This document shows positions 12,834 through 23,350 of a stretch of 64,000 bases of DNA, in pieces. Source of the DNA: Asparagopsis taxiformis (lineage: Eukaryota > Rhodophyta > Florideophyceae > Bonnemaisoniales > Bonnemaisoniaceae); assembly GCA_030407315.1 (NCBI GenBank), contig JALQPE010002679.1:39132-103131 (forward strand). Reading direction: 5' to 3'. Below the pieces are notes generated by a model. That model did not search any database. It saw only the letters and a program-made list of their open reading frames with translations, and had not been told where the DNA came from. The position numbers and the translations under genes are program-made. Each line of letters opens with the position of its first letter. Positions within the stretch are counted from its first letter, which is position 1.

Positions 12834-13663
12834 AGGTCGCGGCGCCTGCGGGGATGGAGACCCGTGATAGGGATCTTGACGCGCCGCGCCGCTTGGGAGT
12901 CGGGGGTTCCCCCGGTAAGCTGCGAATGCTCGGGGATGTCCTTTGGCTTGGCCGAGGGCAAGGTGTTTACCGTGTTCAACACCTCGCCCAGCTTGGCGGC
13001 CATGGCCGGTGACTCCGCTTCACCAACGAGGCGAGCCAGCGCAGAGTATACTTGTCCTCCGGCTGGGGCCGGGACGGGTCCCGCAGATGCCTCCCCAGGG
13101 AGACGACTATGCCTACCGTCACTCGGCACCCTTGCCGGAGTCGGTACCGAAGGGGAGACGCCCCGTCCCTGACGGCCTGGAGTTTGGTCCCTCCTGACTG
13201 CCGTGGAGCCAAAACACGGAGGGCGGTTGCCACCACCTGTAGGGGTGAAATACGAGACACCCGAGAGAATGACTGATTAGCGCGCACTCCGCGGCCGCGG
13301 ACGGTTATAGTAATAGTTCGGCATCACCTCCGTACCCGCATAAGGGTCGGAAAGGCCTTGAGAGGCTGTCGCGGCAGAAGCGTGGAGATCAAGATAAGAA
13401 CCCGGCAACGGTTGAAGGGCTGCTGTTCGCGCTGCCACCGCCGAGGCGGTATTGTTCGGAGTACTCGTTGCAGGCAACGGTCGATCAGACTCCCGAGGGT
13501 TGTTGCTAACGTCGCCTTTCGCGTCGGGATGCGGGGGCGCCATGGTTCCCCACTCGCTGACCGGGATCGGAATAGAAAAAACTGAAGTGATGAGTCGCTG
13601 TGAGGTCGAAGAGGAAGAAGGTGGGGGAGTTGAAGAATACATATTACCTGCGCGCAGGAGCAC
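12797..13663 (-). pseudogene. Antisense ORF of element I, N-terminal portion
   Basis: A Ser/Pro/Ala-rich minus-strand frame (13663-13277) has an ATG about 20 codons in or less (near 13645). It continues after a break into 13129-12797, with the Ala/Gly-rich stretch PAPAGGQVYSALARLVGEAE. The composition resembles disordered N-terminal regions. It begins some 20-40 bp from the LTR, which would allow antisense transcription from the LTR. That is inference. No family is recognised. Confidence 0.4.
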
Positions 13664-13671
13664 GCTCGTTT

Positions 13672-13684
13672 AAGAAGGGGAGAG
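13672..13684 (+). other. Polypurine tract of element I
   Basis: The purine run aagaaggggagag directly abuts the TGTGGGAC start of the putative LTR. This is the site that primes plus-strand DNA synthesis in LTR retrotransposons. It supports plus-strand orientation and the LTR boundary. Confidence 0.6.
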
Positions 13685-14956
13685 TGTGGGACTCGTCCCG
13701 TATTGCGCTGCGAGCGGTCGCGGGAGGATAATTCCAGGCGTCTGGAAAGGGCGCCAGGAGGGGTCGCTTAAGCGGTACGCTCGCGAGCGTGACTGGGCGT
13801 TCGGTAAGGAATCAGCCGCGAAGAGCCGCGTTGCTAATCGCTAGCCGCGGTGACGTGGCAAGGGAATTGTCGCCCAAGGGCGAATGTGCGCGTGCCGCCT
13901 TGCATTGGCACCAGGCCAGAAGGCATGCGCTGGACCCTTCCGCGGGATTGCAACGTGTATGATTTAGACGCGCTTAGTTGCACACGTGTGCGTGAGGGCC
14001 GATCCGTCCGTTACAGCTGCGCACGTGTACGTTATACCCGGCCGTTTCTATTAGTTACACGTAGCAACGTAGCAATTTACTCTTTAAGGCCCCTGGGCCG
14101 CATAAACACCCCACAAAGTCCATTGGACGCCGGACCAGGACCATTGGTCCTGGTCCGGTCCCGGCAGTCTCGTTGACCATTTAAGGTCAACGGACTGACC
14201 TCTAAGCTACAATAAAGGTAGATCGTTTCGGTTCCAAATCATTCGACCGTGGTCGTTTAACTTACAACTAAACGGCGGCGGCAATTCCTTCACAGAATAC
14301 CAGCCGCTCCGTTCCGATCTCCAATTCGAGACCGCTCGCACTCGTCCCTAATTGCCCGCCGCGAGCCTCCTCCGGCGGGAGTGCACGTGGATTGCCCTAG
14401 GGCATTTCGTCTCCGCGGTAGTGGACTACCTTCCCGCTTCTTTTAACGCCGTCAGGCGACCGGGAATGGCCTTCCGCCCACCGGGAAAAGGCTACCGACT
14501 GGGAGCGCTGTCGGTTCGGCACTACCAGCCGGTCAACCGAGCTAACGCCCGTGGGCTTCTCAATCGGTCTCGACCGCAGCCGCCGGCGGTATCGCAGTTG
14601 CGGAATCCGCTGTGTGGGCAGCCACGCGTGGAGGCGACCACAATTCCCCGCGGGGATCCATCGCGCTAAGCGCCTAGTTAGCCCTTGAGTGGGTTGAGGA
14701 CGGCCACGGCCGATAGATCCCTCCGGCAGGTTTGATCCAACCGTCCCGGACCCCGCTCTACCACCCGCTACCGGGTGGGAGACAGGTGTCCGGGCTCCGA
14801 GGGATCGATCCACCCGACACAGCCCTCGGGCTACTAGGATCGCACGAGGCGTCAGCCTCGTGGAATCGGCGCTCTCACTCGTGAGTTCGAAGCCTTATCC
14901 CTACCTACTAATCCTCCGCGGAGGTACAATCTATATAAAAGGGCTAAGGTCCTACA
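13685..14956 (+). repeat. Putative 3' LTR of element I (1272 bp)
   Basis: Starts TGTGGGAC and ends GTCCTACA, giving short imperfect inverted termini of the TG...CA type. It is preceded by a polypurine tract. The right edge coincides with the point where the neighbouring minus-strand methyltransferase frame is cut. Inside are short hairpins (14130-14158 and ~14172-14194) and a TATA-like tatataaaag near 14930. The partner LTR is outside the window or lost, so identity between LTRs cannot be checked. Confidence 0.55.
14130..14158. repeat. 29 bp perfect palindrome in the LTR
   Basis: CCGGACCAGGACCA, a single T, then its exact reverse complement TGGTCCTGGTCCGG. A second short hairpin (cgttgacc ... 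ggtcaacg) follows at about 14172-14194. Either could form stem-loops in the LTR transcript. Confidence 0.8.
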
Positions 14957-16427
14957 CTTTCGAAACCGGAATATCGGATCTTGCAGCGAACCTTCCGCTC
15001 GTCTTCAAAGGGATAACACTATACTGACTTCTCAAATCTGGCTTGAAGCCATCGTTAGGTCCTCTTAGTCCCCGTGCTAAAACAGAAAAGTCCCATGCAT
15101 TCTGTGTGAAACTTTCTCCCCGGTGGTGTTGCATTGTGCTTGTATCTTTTATCATTAAGAATGGATATTGGGGTCCAGGGAAACCAATTCGATGAAGCTC
15201 ATTGTAGAATACTTCGAAGTTTCGAAAAGAAAGAAATGATAAAAACCACCCTCCCGGTTTCAAAACACGTCTCGTAAACTGGCATAGGGCCTTGATTTCT
15301 TTGTAATCTATTAAATTATCATAGTGAGTGTGGCGCAGAGACTGGGATCTGGGAGTACCATACGGTGGTTCCGTGAGGATCAGATAACATAGAGGTTGGG
15401 TTTCTGTCCACACCGTTTTGTAGAAGTCCTGCCATTTCATTTGATAACACTTAACTCCCATCTCTTCAACGAAATCCAATCTTTCTACAGCATCATTGGT
15501 ATCTGGATTATTTCGTTTTGGGCGACTATTCAGTCTGTCAGAGATGATACTGGGTGCTGTTATACCTCCAGTGCAGCGGAGCTCCTCCTCTGCATAATCT
15601 ATTGGGTCTTGAACAGAATCTTGTTATGTATTCATATCTACAGACATCGTAGTAGGATTACGTATCTTGACTTCCTCTTGTGCTTAAGATTCCGCTTTTT
15701 CTGGTAAATTTACCGATGTACTCATCTCTTCAGCGGCATCCGTTTCCGCTACATTGGGATTCAGCGTTACAGGAATACTTACTGCTTTGCTAACAGAATC
15801 AGAATCCTTCTGGCTCTCCTGGAACTTCTTTTCATTCTGCGGTTCAACCTCCGGACACACTTTTCGGTACTGTTTTAGGAGAGTATCTAGGACTTCCGTG
15901 TCATTCCCCGCATTAGAAGCTACTTCAGCATCAAATTTTGTTGTGCGAAGTAAGTTATTCTTGACAGTCTCCATTCCGACAGGCTATTCTTCTCCTTCAA
16001 TAAGAGTCTCAAACTTCCGCGCCTCTCTCAAAGCGTGGCAGGCACTTTCAAATTGCTATATTGTAATCTTATAAGATGAAGCCTTGAACATATTCGCTCT
16101 CGAGATTTCTTTCAACCGGTGAAGCGTGTTGATTTAATTTTGTTTAGCATCATGCCCTGAAGCGTTCATAAATTTTGTAGCCGACCTGATCGAAGTAATG
16201 TTGATGAATCTACAGAAAACCCGGCAGTCATTTGTTTGCATAGAAGATTCGTTAATTTCCAGTTTGATACCGGTGATACAAGGTGCTGCAAGCTCTGGGT
16301 TTTCTGAATTCATAATGATCCCTATCTCATGAATCACGTTCAGTGGTAATCGAACTGCTGTGGTTGCTGTCTTCCTCATATTGTTGTCTTTGAGACGCGG
16401 GCAACCATCATACGCAGACACAATCTG
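14957..16427 (-). pseudogene. Adenine-type DNA methyltransferase-like gene fragment
   Basis: A single minus-strand frame runs about 490 codons without any frameshift. The C-terminal half contains LILTEPPYGTP near 15370, equivalent to the DPPY catalytic motif of N6-adenine/N4-cytosine methyltransferases. It is followed by FTRRVLKPGGWFLSFLSF, typical of the core strand and turn of class I SAM methyltransferases. Five in-frame stops occur (TAA, TAG, TAG, TAA, TAA, about 16136 to 15620) and none is TGA. The N-terminal half is acidic and unassigned. The frame is cut at the C-terminal side by the LTR ending at 14956 and at the N-terminal side by the CACTA end at 16428, so both gene ends are missing. 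Intact relatives methylate adenine in DNA or RNA. The substrate here is unknown. Confidence 0.6.
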
Positions 16428-17069
16428 CACTACGGTGTTGGGAATGGAAAAATATAGTAAACTTACTGTCTGATACAGTGAAAATTATTTTCTGGCCGAG
16501 ACAGTACGCGGAGACAGTTAAATTTACTGTCTGGGAATTCCGAAGTACTGCTGCAGCAATAAAATGGCACCAAATTTGGACAGAATAAAAAATAGTAAAA
16601 TTTACTGTCCAGAACAATAAAGTTTACTGTCCGGAAGTGTTGCCGCCAGAGATTATGTACAGCCAGTACATTTCACTGTCTGAGGCAATGCATTGTAATG
16701 CATTACTGCACTGCCTGGAAGAAATCTGGATACAGTGGTGTAGATAGCAAATTGTACTGTCTTCGAGTAGCACCGTCCATTGGTTGACAACACTGTCTAG
16801 TGGAGTGGACTTGAGAGGAAATAAGGAACATAATGTTAGTGTGAAGGTAAATATTGGAACGGTGTGAGGTATACGACTATAGAAATTGTGATAGAGCTTT
16901 ACAGAAAGCTAGAAGCAGGGAAGCTAGATGCTGAATAGGACGTTGTAGAAAGAAAGATCGGGAGAACTGAACATATCTGGTTCGTCTCAGCGTAAGGAGA
17001 GAAAGGACAGAGTAGGCTATATTATGTTGAGTTTACCATTTCAAATTATACCTATCTATCTATGCATTG
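16428..17069 (+). repeat. CACTA transposon terminus with subterminal repeats (left end)
   Basis: Begins CACTACGGTGTTGGGAATG. It is followed by repeated subterminal motifs of the form acagtaaatttactgt in both orientations. About 500 bp (16428-~16930) matches, in inverted orientation, the sequence at 46790-47284. CACTA termini and dense subterminal repeats are the hallmark of the CACTA/EnSpm superfamily. The three bases outside are ctg at the left and cag after 47284, so no target duplication is visible. The chromovirus LTR interrupts this sequence at 17070. Confidence 0.75.
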
Positions 17070-17723
17070 TGTAGTATACGTGGCCAATTCGAAAATGGCA
17101 AATATTTACGATTTCCGAGGAATTCGAATTTCGGCGGACACGACCGGCAACAGCAATGTACGAGCATTGCTGGCGCACGCGCGCGCGAATCGGCACACGT
17201 GTGCAGCGAACGGACTGGCATGCGGCCAACGGATCAACGGGTCCACACGCGCGACCCACAAGGTCCTTTCCCATTCGGGGACGTTACGAGCAGTGTTTAC
17301 ACTGTAATGCGATGGCTAAATAGGTATTGGCATCGTGCCAGGAGGGAAAGGGGGACAAGCATAGAACGAGCAACGAGCTCTAGTCTACGACTGACTTCTA
17401 CGTTTACGTTTTCGCCTAACGAGGCTTCGTTTCCGCCGAGCTGCGCACTCCCTGCTCATTGCCACACGTGAGGCTGATCGCGTGTCGTGCTTACGGGTTT
17501 GGCTAAGAGCGTCTCCGGTGACGTGCCACCTCGTTTACCGAACGTAATCCTCGCGTGGATTGTTGCGTCGTGATGCTCGTGTCTACCGCTAACTACTCTA
17601 CCTTCTACCTTCCTATCCATACAGTCAAACACCAGCGGCTGGCACTGTTCGTTGTTCCGTTTCGTAGGACAGCGTGTCCACTGGCTCGTTCCAGCTAACT
17701 TCTTACCGAACCGTCGTTCCATA
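17070..17723 (+). repeat. 5' LTR of element II copy 1
   Basis: Starts TGTAGTATACGTGGC like the LTRs at 53149 and 63202 and ends ...GTTCCATA, where those end ...GTTCCACA. It is followed one base later by the same primer-binding-site sequence. Length is similar (654 versus 651 and 658 bp), with scattered substitutions and small indels. Confidence 0.85.
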
Positions 17724-17724
17724 C

Positions 17725-17742
17725 TGGTCTCTCGACCTAGAA
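17725..17742 (+). other. Primer-binding site, element II copy 1
   Basis: TGGTCTCTCGACCTAG begins one base after the LTR and is identical to the site in copy 2. It would pair with the 3' end of a tRNA finishing in GAGAGACCA. The tRNA species is not identified. Confidence 0.6.
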
Positions 17743-17842
17743 GTTGCTACGAGCAGAACGAAAACCAAAAATCGTTGGTTTTCGACCTCGAGGTTAAGTG
17801 TTCTTTACGTTACTAAAGCTAAGAGCTTACAGACGAAGATCT

Positions 17843-20605
17843 ATTAATTACGCTGTGTCGAACTCCAGCACATCGCCCAGGCAACCGTTGCTAACGTCAG
17901 CGGACGCCAAAGCCGACGTGGCCTTTTCAGCAGAAGCGATCTTCGCGACCGATCGATCTATCCCGACGGATATCGAGGCGGTCGGTCGACTACCACACAC
18001 GGTAACTCCGTTTGAGTCCTTGGGTATGGACCCCGCAACGCGCGGTCAGCTCAATGAAGGGAATGCGGCTTCCACGGCACTGCGTGTAGTGTACGAAGAC
18101 CTTCGACGTCACATCGAAAGGGCGAGCGACGCGGCCGCCGACGAAGCCGTAAGGCAGAGACTCGGAGTCTCGGAGCGCGAAGCTTCTTCGCTTCGTGAAC
18201 TCACGACTACCCTCGAACGGGAAAACCAAGAATTACGAAACCGCTTCTCCAACGTGGAGAGAATACCTGAATCGTTTGTCGCAGTATTCAATGATGTCCT
18301 CACCGGACGTTCCGCTCCGCCGAGCGGAAGCGTTCCGAATTACGAAGAAGGCTCGCGCGCCCATAACTCGCAATCCTCCCCGGCCGTGCCGGGAGGATAC
18401 CTTTCAACACCCGGACCGACAACCCCAACTACGGTAGGAAGGGGGCGACAGTGCAACGAGCCATCGCCAACCCCGACGAAAGGCCACGAAGGAAATTACG
18501 TTTTCACGATACGCCAGACCACGTGCGGTCAGCGAATGCAGAACGAACTGCACAATTCGAGACGAGAGCTCCCACGCCACACGAAGCGTACATTCCGTGG
18601 CTGGGTGCGTTCAGTGCGACGGACACGCGAGTCCACGAAAACGAACGTACCGACGCGGTACGCTTACCAGGGAACGCTATTGTTCCACCTTGCCACGCGT
18701 TGGCAGAGCATACGACGATGCTCGACGCATTCGCGGACGTAGTCTCGTACCGCATGTACCGACTTAATGATGTACGCGAACATCTCTACGTGAACGAGAG
18801 TCAAAGCGTTCATAAGGTTAAGCGTGAGCTCGAGGGACTTTTCCCTACGTTGAAGCCGTTCTCTGGCCGGAATCCGATTACGTTGCTCGGATTCCTTGCC
18901 CAAATACGTGATGGGTTCAGCACACTCGGTGTGTGCGAAGGAGTGGCAGTACGCGCACTGCACTTCTTTCTCGACGGAGATGCCCGACGGTTCTACGGTT
19001 CCCAGTGTATGACTGGCGTGATCACGACTAATCCAACGAAGAGGTTCTCGTGGCCTCACGTAATCAACGCGTTGATTAAACGATATCTGCAAGACGACGT
19101 ATTGCAGGAGGCCTACGAAAATGTCACGATGATTACGCAAAATCCTAACGAGGACGAGGATCAGTACGCTGATAGGCTCGATACTGCCACGCAGGCATGC
19201 AACTACGTGTTCACGGATCGACTCCTCATTCACCACTACGTGCGTGTTTTACTGCCCTCGACGCGGGCGGCGGTAACGGAACGACTCCGGACGCTCCCCG
19301 AGCGAGAGAGGAACGATCTCACCGTTGTGAGACGATTGGCGTCGGTCGAAGGAACGACCTTCCGTGCACGTACAGCAGCTGTCGCGTCAGCTACGAAACC
19401 GAAAATGCGGTTTCCGACGAAGCCTATGTTGGCTATTTCCCGACCACGAGTCGAGGAAGTTCGTGGACTACGACGAGTCCGCGTACTTACGAAATGAACG
19501 GTGTAGCCCGCTGGCACTATTCGCTTAAACACTGCAGATATCGATAAGTGCACTGTACTGCTATGCCGTACATTCCCCAACCTCTGTAAGCAATGCTTAC
19601 TTCTCTACTCATTGATGTATCTCGCATTGCGTATTGCAATTCCAAGGAGTCTCTTTAGACCCCGGTACTATGTTCCCAACAGTCGATCTACGTTCTCGCA
19701 ATTGTCTTATCCGAAATAAAACGTCGATGGCATCCTCCATCCGGAGGAGCCATGGATCATCGATCTAGTGCTAAATTCGCTTCCGCATACGCGCTTCCAA
19801 TCACGAACACACCGTGCAGCCTGAGCGAACAGAGCCTGCTGCCCGTGGCATACCACAACGGGCTAACGAGCCCAATTACCACGATGGTAACCCGAACATC
19901 CCCCGCGAGGGATGATGAAGACGTATCGCTGGCAGCGGTACGCGTTGCCGAGAATCTGGAGGGGATCCTCTTCATGGATGGGCCGCCGCCCGACGACAAG
20001 AAGACGGCAAGCGAAAAGCCAGACGAGCTCGAAGCTCGATTGAACCGTCCATGCGAGGACGTGCCGAAGCTCACGAGCGAGCAGACGCAATTGGCGCACT
20101 CAGTAATCCCGAACGATTACTGGACCTTGTCGTGCTGGTCCTGTCGCGAAGAAGGCCACTCGACGTTTACGTGTCCGCGTCTGACGCCAGATCAACGGAT
20201 CTTTTTCGCTTATATGTACTACCTCTTCCACGTGAAGAGCAACCCACGGCAGGCTGAGTACTTTCGCCAACGAATGGACGAAACCAGGAACGACCTGATG
20301 AACGAGGGAACACGAACCCGCGGAGGTACGGCGCGCCGCCTACGATACTCCGAAACTCCAATCGTGACGGGAGAAGACTATTCGACCGACGCCGCGGCGA
20401 CTTCCGTAATGATCGACGAAATCCCCGTCCGTGGGCGAGCGAACGAAATGACCAGCGTAATGGCCGCAGCGGAGTCTACGTGACGACTCCCGCTGACGAA
20501 ACACCACGCGAAGTGGGAACGAGTCACGATGACGAACGGGCTTCGTGGGCTCACGACGACGACGAGTCGAACGGCCTCGCGCCGGGAAACGACCAGGCGA
20601 TGTAG
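17843..20605 (+). pseudogene. gag of element II copy 1, broken
   Basis: Aligns with gag of copy 2. The copy 2 start ATG is ATT here (17843). An N-terminal coiled coil (AVRQRLGVSEREASSLRE) and a Pro/Thr/Gly linker are followed, after a -1 frame change at the G5 run 18441-18445, by the capsid-like region (GRNPITLLGFLAQIRDGFST). The nucleocapsid zinc knuckle CWSCREEGHSTFTC (~20130-20171) fits CX2CX4HX4C. A 355 bp insertion at 19502-19856 splits the capsid-linker region, and further small indels shift the C-terminal part. Gag forms the cytoplasmic particle that packages element RNA. Confidence 0.75.
19502..19856 (+). mobile_element. Solo-LTR-like insertion inside gag of copy 1
   Basis: Copy 2 reads continuously through this point (near 55555-55565), giving an internal empty site. 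In copy 1 the flanks are AACGG at 19497-19501 and again at 19857-19861, a 5 bp target duplication. The insert begins TGTAGCCCG and ends ATACCAC(A), so it has TG...CA-like LTR termini (one base is ambiguous). It contains an AATAAA-like segment near 19715. It resembles a solo LTR of an unrelated element, and no second copy is in the window. Confidence 0.7.
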
Positions 20606-22138
20606 GTCACGAGCCACCCACATCGCCTGAACCCTTACGTGAGAGGGGACGACCGACATCGAGGATTAGTCCTCCACAGGCTCACCGATGAACGAGAGTT
20701 GCGAAAAACTCACGGCCGCGAAGGCCAACTCGAGTCAAACGATACCCGACGTGGGAAATGATACGCAGTCCAACGGAATGAAATAACCTCACGCGAAGAG
20801 GAAAGCCCGTGGACGAGGGAGACGCGCTCCACGAAAGCACGACGCTTCAGAACGCGAGAAAGCGAAGCACGCGGCTCATACGAAGCGTGCCGACGCAAAA
20901 GAAGCCATACGGGCTCATGCGGTGAAGCGACGAAACGCGAATGAAGACGGAGACCGCGCGCCGGTCAGAAACGACCCGTTGGTCCTCGATGGGCATATGT
21001 GCCTCCTCGCTTCGAAGCATTACATCGTGTCCGGAACGATTGGACTAGACCTCAACGTGATGAGGGCGATTACCATCGCTATGGATACGTGCAGCGGCTA
21101 CAACTTGATACGGACAAGTTTGCTACCCTACGACTGGGGTGGCCGCTGTCTACGTGACGAGGAGCTACCGAAGCTCGGAGACGCCAACGGGCGACATCTG
21201 CCAATCGAAGGCGCTATCCTGCTTCGTTTCAGGCTTGGGAACTCGCTGTTCCGCGCTAAGTTCTTCGTAGCCAACACGCTGGCTGTTCCCGTAATAATGG
21301 GTACGTCGTTCATGTCGAAGCATGTCGACGCTATACGTTGCCGAGCGCAAACAATCGAACTCCATCGAGGAGACACCATACCCATTATTGCGGAGGGTGA
21401 TTCGACGACCCCGTACGAGGAGGGAGAAGAGATGAATCCAAACGTGGAACATCCGAAACGCCGCGCGCGTGACGAGGCCTCTAACCGGCCAAGTCGGACG
21501 TTCTCCGTTCGCCTAACGAAGTACACGCGTGTACCGGCGATGTCGCAACAGACCGTCAAAGTGACGACGGACGCGACTGGGATTGTCTCTCTCGAACCGA
21601 AGGCGTCGGTACAATTCCGACATGGGCTTCGTATAGCCAACGGAGTGGTCAACGTGGGACCGAGAGAGACGTTCTCCATAATCGTATCTAACTTCACGAA
21701 GAAGGACCGCGAGTTGCCGAAAGGCGCGACGATTGCGTACGCGGTACGCTCCCCGTTGGGAATCGTCCCACTCAAGCGTGAGGTCGGCGAAGCCCTCGCA
21801 AAGGTTTTGAACCTACCGCTAGTCGACGCGACGACAAGGACGAACGCTAACGGGTTGGGCGACGGAATGCCTGACCCGCTGGTCAACGAAAAGGGGAAAG
21901 ACCCCGCCACGGATTGCCAGTCGACAATCGATTTGTCGCACCTCGACGACGAGGATTTACGAAAGCGCATCCGCGAGATGCTCGAAACACATTCGTCAAT
22001 GTGGACGAGTGGTCGCCTCGGCGAAATCAACGCTGCGGAGCATCGAATCAAACTCGAACCGGGCACGCGGCCCATACGTTCAATGCCCTATCGACAGGGT
22101 CCGGCTCTACGTACAATAGCCGAGGAGCAAATTAAGAA
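20545..22138 (+). pseudogene. pol of element II copy 1 (protease, start of RT), truncated
   Basis: The main open frame begins at 20922. The aspartic-protease segment contains IAMDTCSGYNLI (Asp codon 21084-21086) and AVPVIMGTSFMSKHVD. The linker NGVVNVGPRETFSIIVSNF and the start of reverse transcriptase (HRIKLEPGTRPIRSMPYRQG) follow. The frame enters the CACTA terminus at 22139, so RNase H, integrase and chromodomain are missing. Upstream (20545-20921) the frame is shifted relative to copy 2. Confidence 0.75.
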
Positions 22139-23350
22139 CACTACTGTGTCTGAAATCGGGCCTGGGGCAGTACTGTACGGCAATAAAATTTACTGCCTGA
22201 GACAGTAAAATTTAGTACTGTAAAAATATAAATTAATGCCCTACTTGCCGGCAGTACAGTGCACTGCCCGGAGGCAGTGGCCATGTGCTGCCGACGGCAG
22301 TAGAAAGTACTGCCTGGATGTATGACGTGAGGCAGTGGTAGGAGGCAGTGATAGTTGCTGGATTTAGATTGTCTTTCTGGCAGTGATTTGTGCTACATTG
22401 GCCTGTAAAATAAAGTAGTATATTGTGCTGACTTGTGCAGCACGGGGAGGGAGTAAAATATGCTGTCCAGGAATATGGCCCACGGCAGTACTATTTGGTG
22501 GCGTGGGATGCACCGTGTGGCAGTAGAAGCTAGTGTTTCCGGCAGCGTGCTGTGCTGGCTGCGGGCCCGAATGACGGCAGCACATTTTGCTATATTTAGG
22601 TAGTGCCCCGATGTACTGTATGATACTGCCTGCAAGTCATGGCAGAGGCAGAGAAATGTACTGTATTCTATTATTGGACAAAGCAGTAATTTCTGCTGCT
22701 GTGTGGTGCTGCTTTTTTTGTACTTACAGGTAGTGAAAAGTCTATGTTCTGGCAGTAGAGTAATGCAGTGGAATATGATGACAGCAGACATGCTTCGAGG
22801 CTGTGTATTCTACTGCCTGTGGAAGCGAGTGGGGACAGTAAATTATGATGTCTGACGAAATGTGTGAAAGCAATGAAATGAGGTGCTGATAGTCTCTGGG
22901 AAAAGCTGCCTGATAGTACTGCTTTATGATACGAAAAGTGCTACCGTACCGTGCTACTTGCCGTTGTGGAAAGTGCTGCCGTGCTCTACTACTTGCGTAT
23001 GTGTAAATCACTGCCACGCTGTACTGCTCCAGGATATGTGAATTGCTGCCCCACAGCACTACAAAAAGTAGTAGATTTTGATGTATTATAGAGCTGTCTA
23101 GATCAGCGTAAAGTACTGTCTGATAGTGATGTCCTCGGCAGGGGCATAGGACAGTACCACTTACTGCCTGTGCCAGTGCAGTGTACTACCTGGAAGTGCT
23201 ACCTGTGGCAGTACATTTCACTACCTGGAACTAGTGCTTGAGACAGTACAATTTACTGCCGGGAAGTCTATACTGAACCTGTAAATTGTAGTGCCTGGCG
23301 GTACTGACTCGGTCAGAACGGGAAAGTAGTAGAATATGATGCCTAGGGTA
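22139..23350 (+). repeat. CACTA terminus and subterminal repeats
   Basis: Aligns with the start of the CACTA end at 32854 (gggcct, then cagta, then ctgagacagtaaaa, then attaatgcc). About 1.2 kb is dense in short motifs such as ggcagta, actgcc and gacagta in both orientations. Such subterminal repeats bind the DNA-binding protein in known CACTA elements. Confidence 0.7.

Larger units (their letters stand above)
3700..14956 (+). mobile_element. Ty3/gypsy chromovirus, element I, 5'-truncated
   Basis: The element begins inside pol, just after where the protease would lie, and has no 5' LTR, gag or protease. Pol (3712-7372) is followed by about 6.3 kb containing ~400 bp tandem repeats (8311-9540) and antisense ORFs (10173-13663), then a polypurine tract (13672-13684) and a putative 3' LTR (13685-14956). 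Orientation comes from pol and from the polypurine tract abutting the LTR start. Membership of one element across 3700-14956 is inferred from this order, because no second LTR is in the window for comparison. The right boundary is supported by the neighbouring methyltransferase frame, which stays open up to position 14957. Confidence 0.6.
17070..22138 (+). mobile_element. Ty3/gypsy chromovirus, element II copy 1, 3'-truncated by a CACTA insertion
   Basis: Same family as the complete copy at 53149-63859, aligning through LTR, gag, protease and the start of reverse transcriptase. It is inserted in the CACTA terminus that starts at 16428. It ends abruptly in reverse transcriptase at 22138, where another CACTA terminus starts. 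The remaining pol and 3' LTR are not in the window. It is visibly more diverged from copy 2 than the two copy 2 LTRs are from each other, so it is older. Confidence 0.85.

Noticed and set aside
13685..14956. 5' LTR of a minus-strand element with the antisense ORF as gag
   Set aside because: In that orientation no TGG-starting primer-binding site follows the LTR, whereas a polypurine tract abuts it in the plus orientation.
14957..16427. Alternative genetic code with TAA/TAG read as glutamine
   Set aside because: The methyltransferase frame has five TAA/TAG and no TGA, but the 1230- and 1174-codon ORFs contain no in-frame TAA/TAG at all, and one ends in TAG. A recoded genome would use them. 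Other remnants here also have TGA stops. Decay is simpler.
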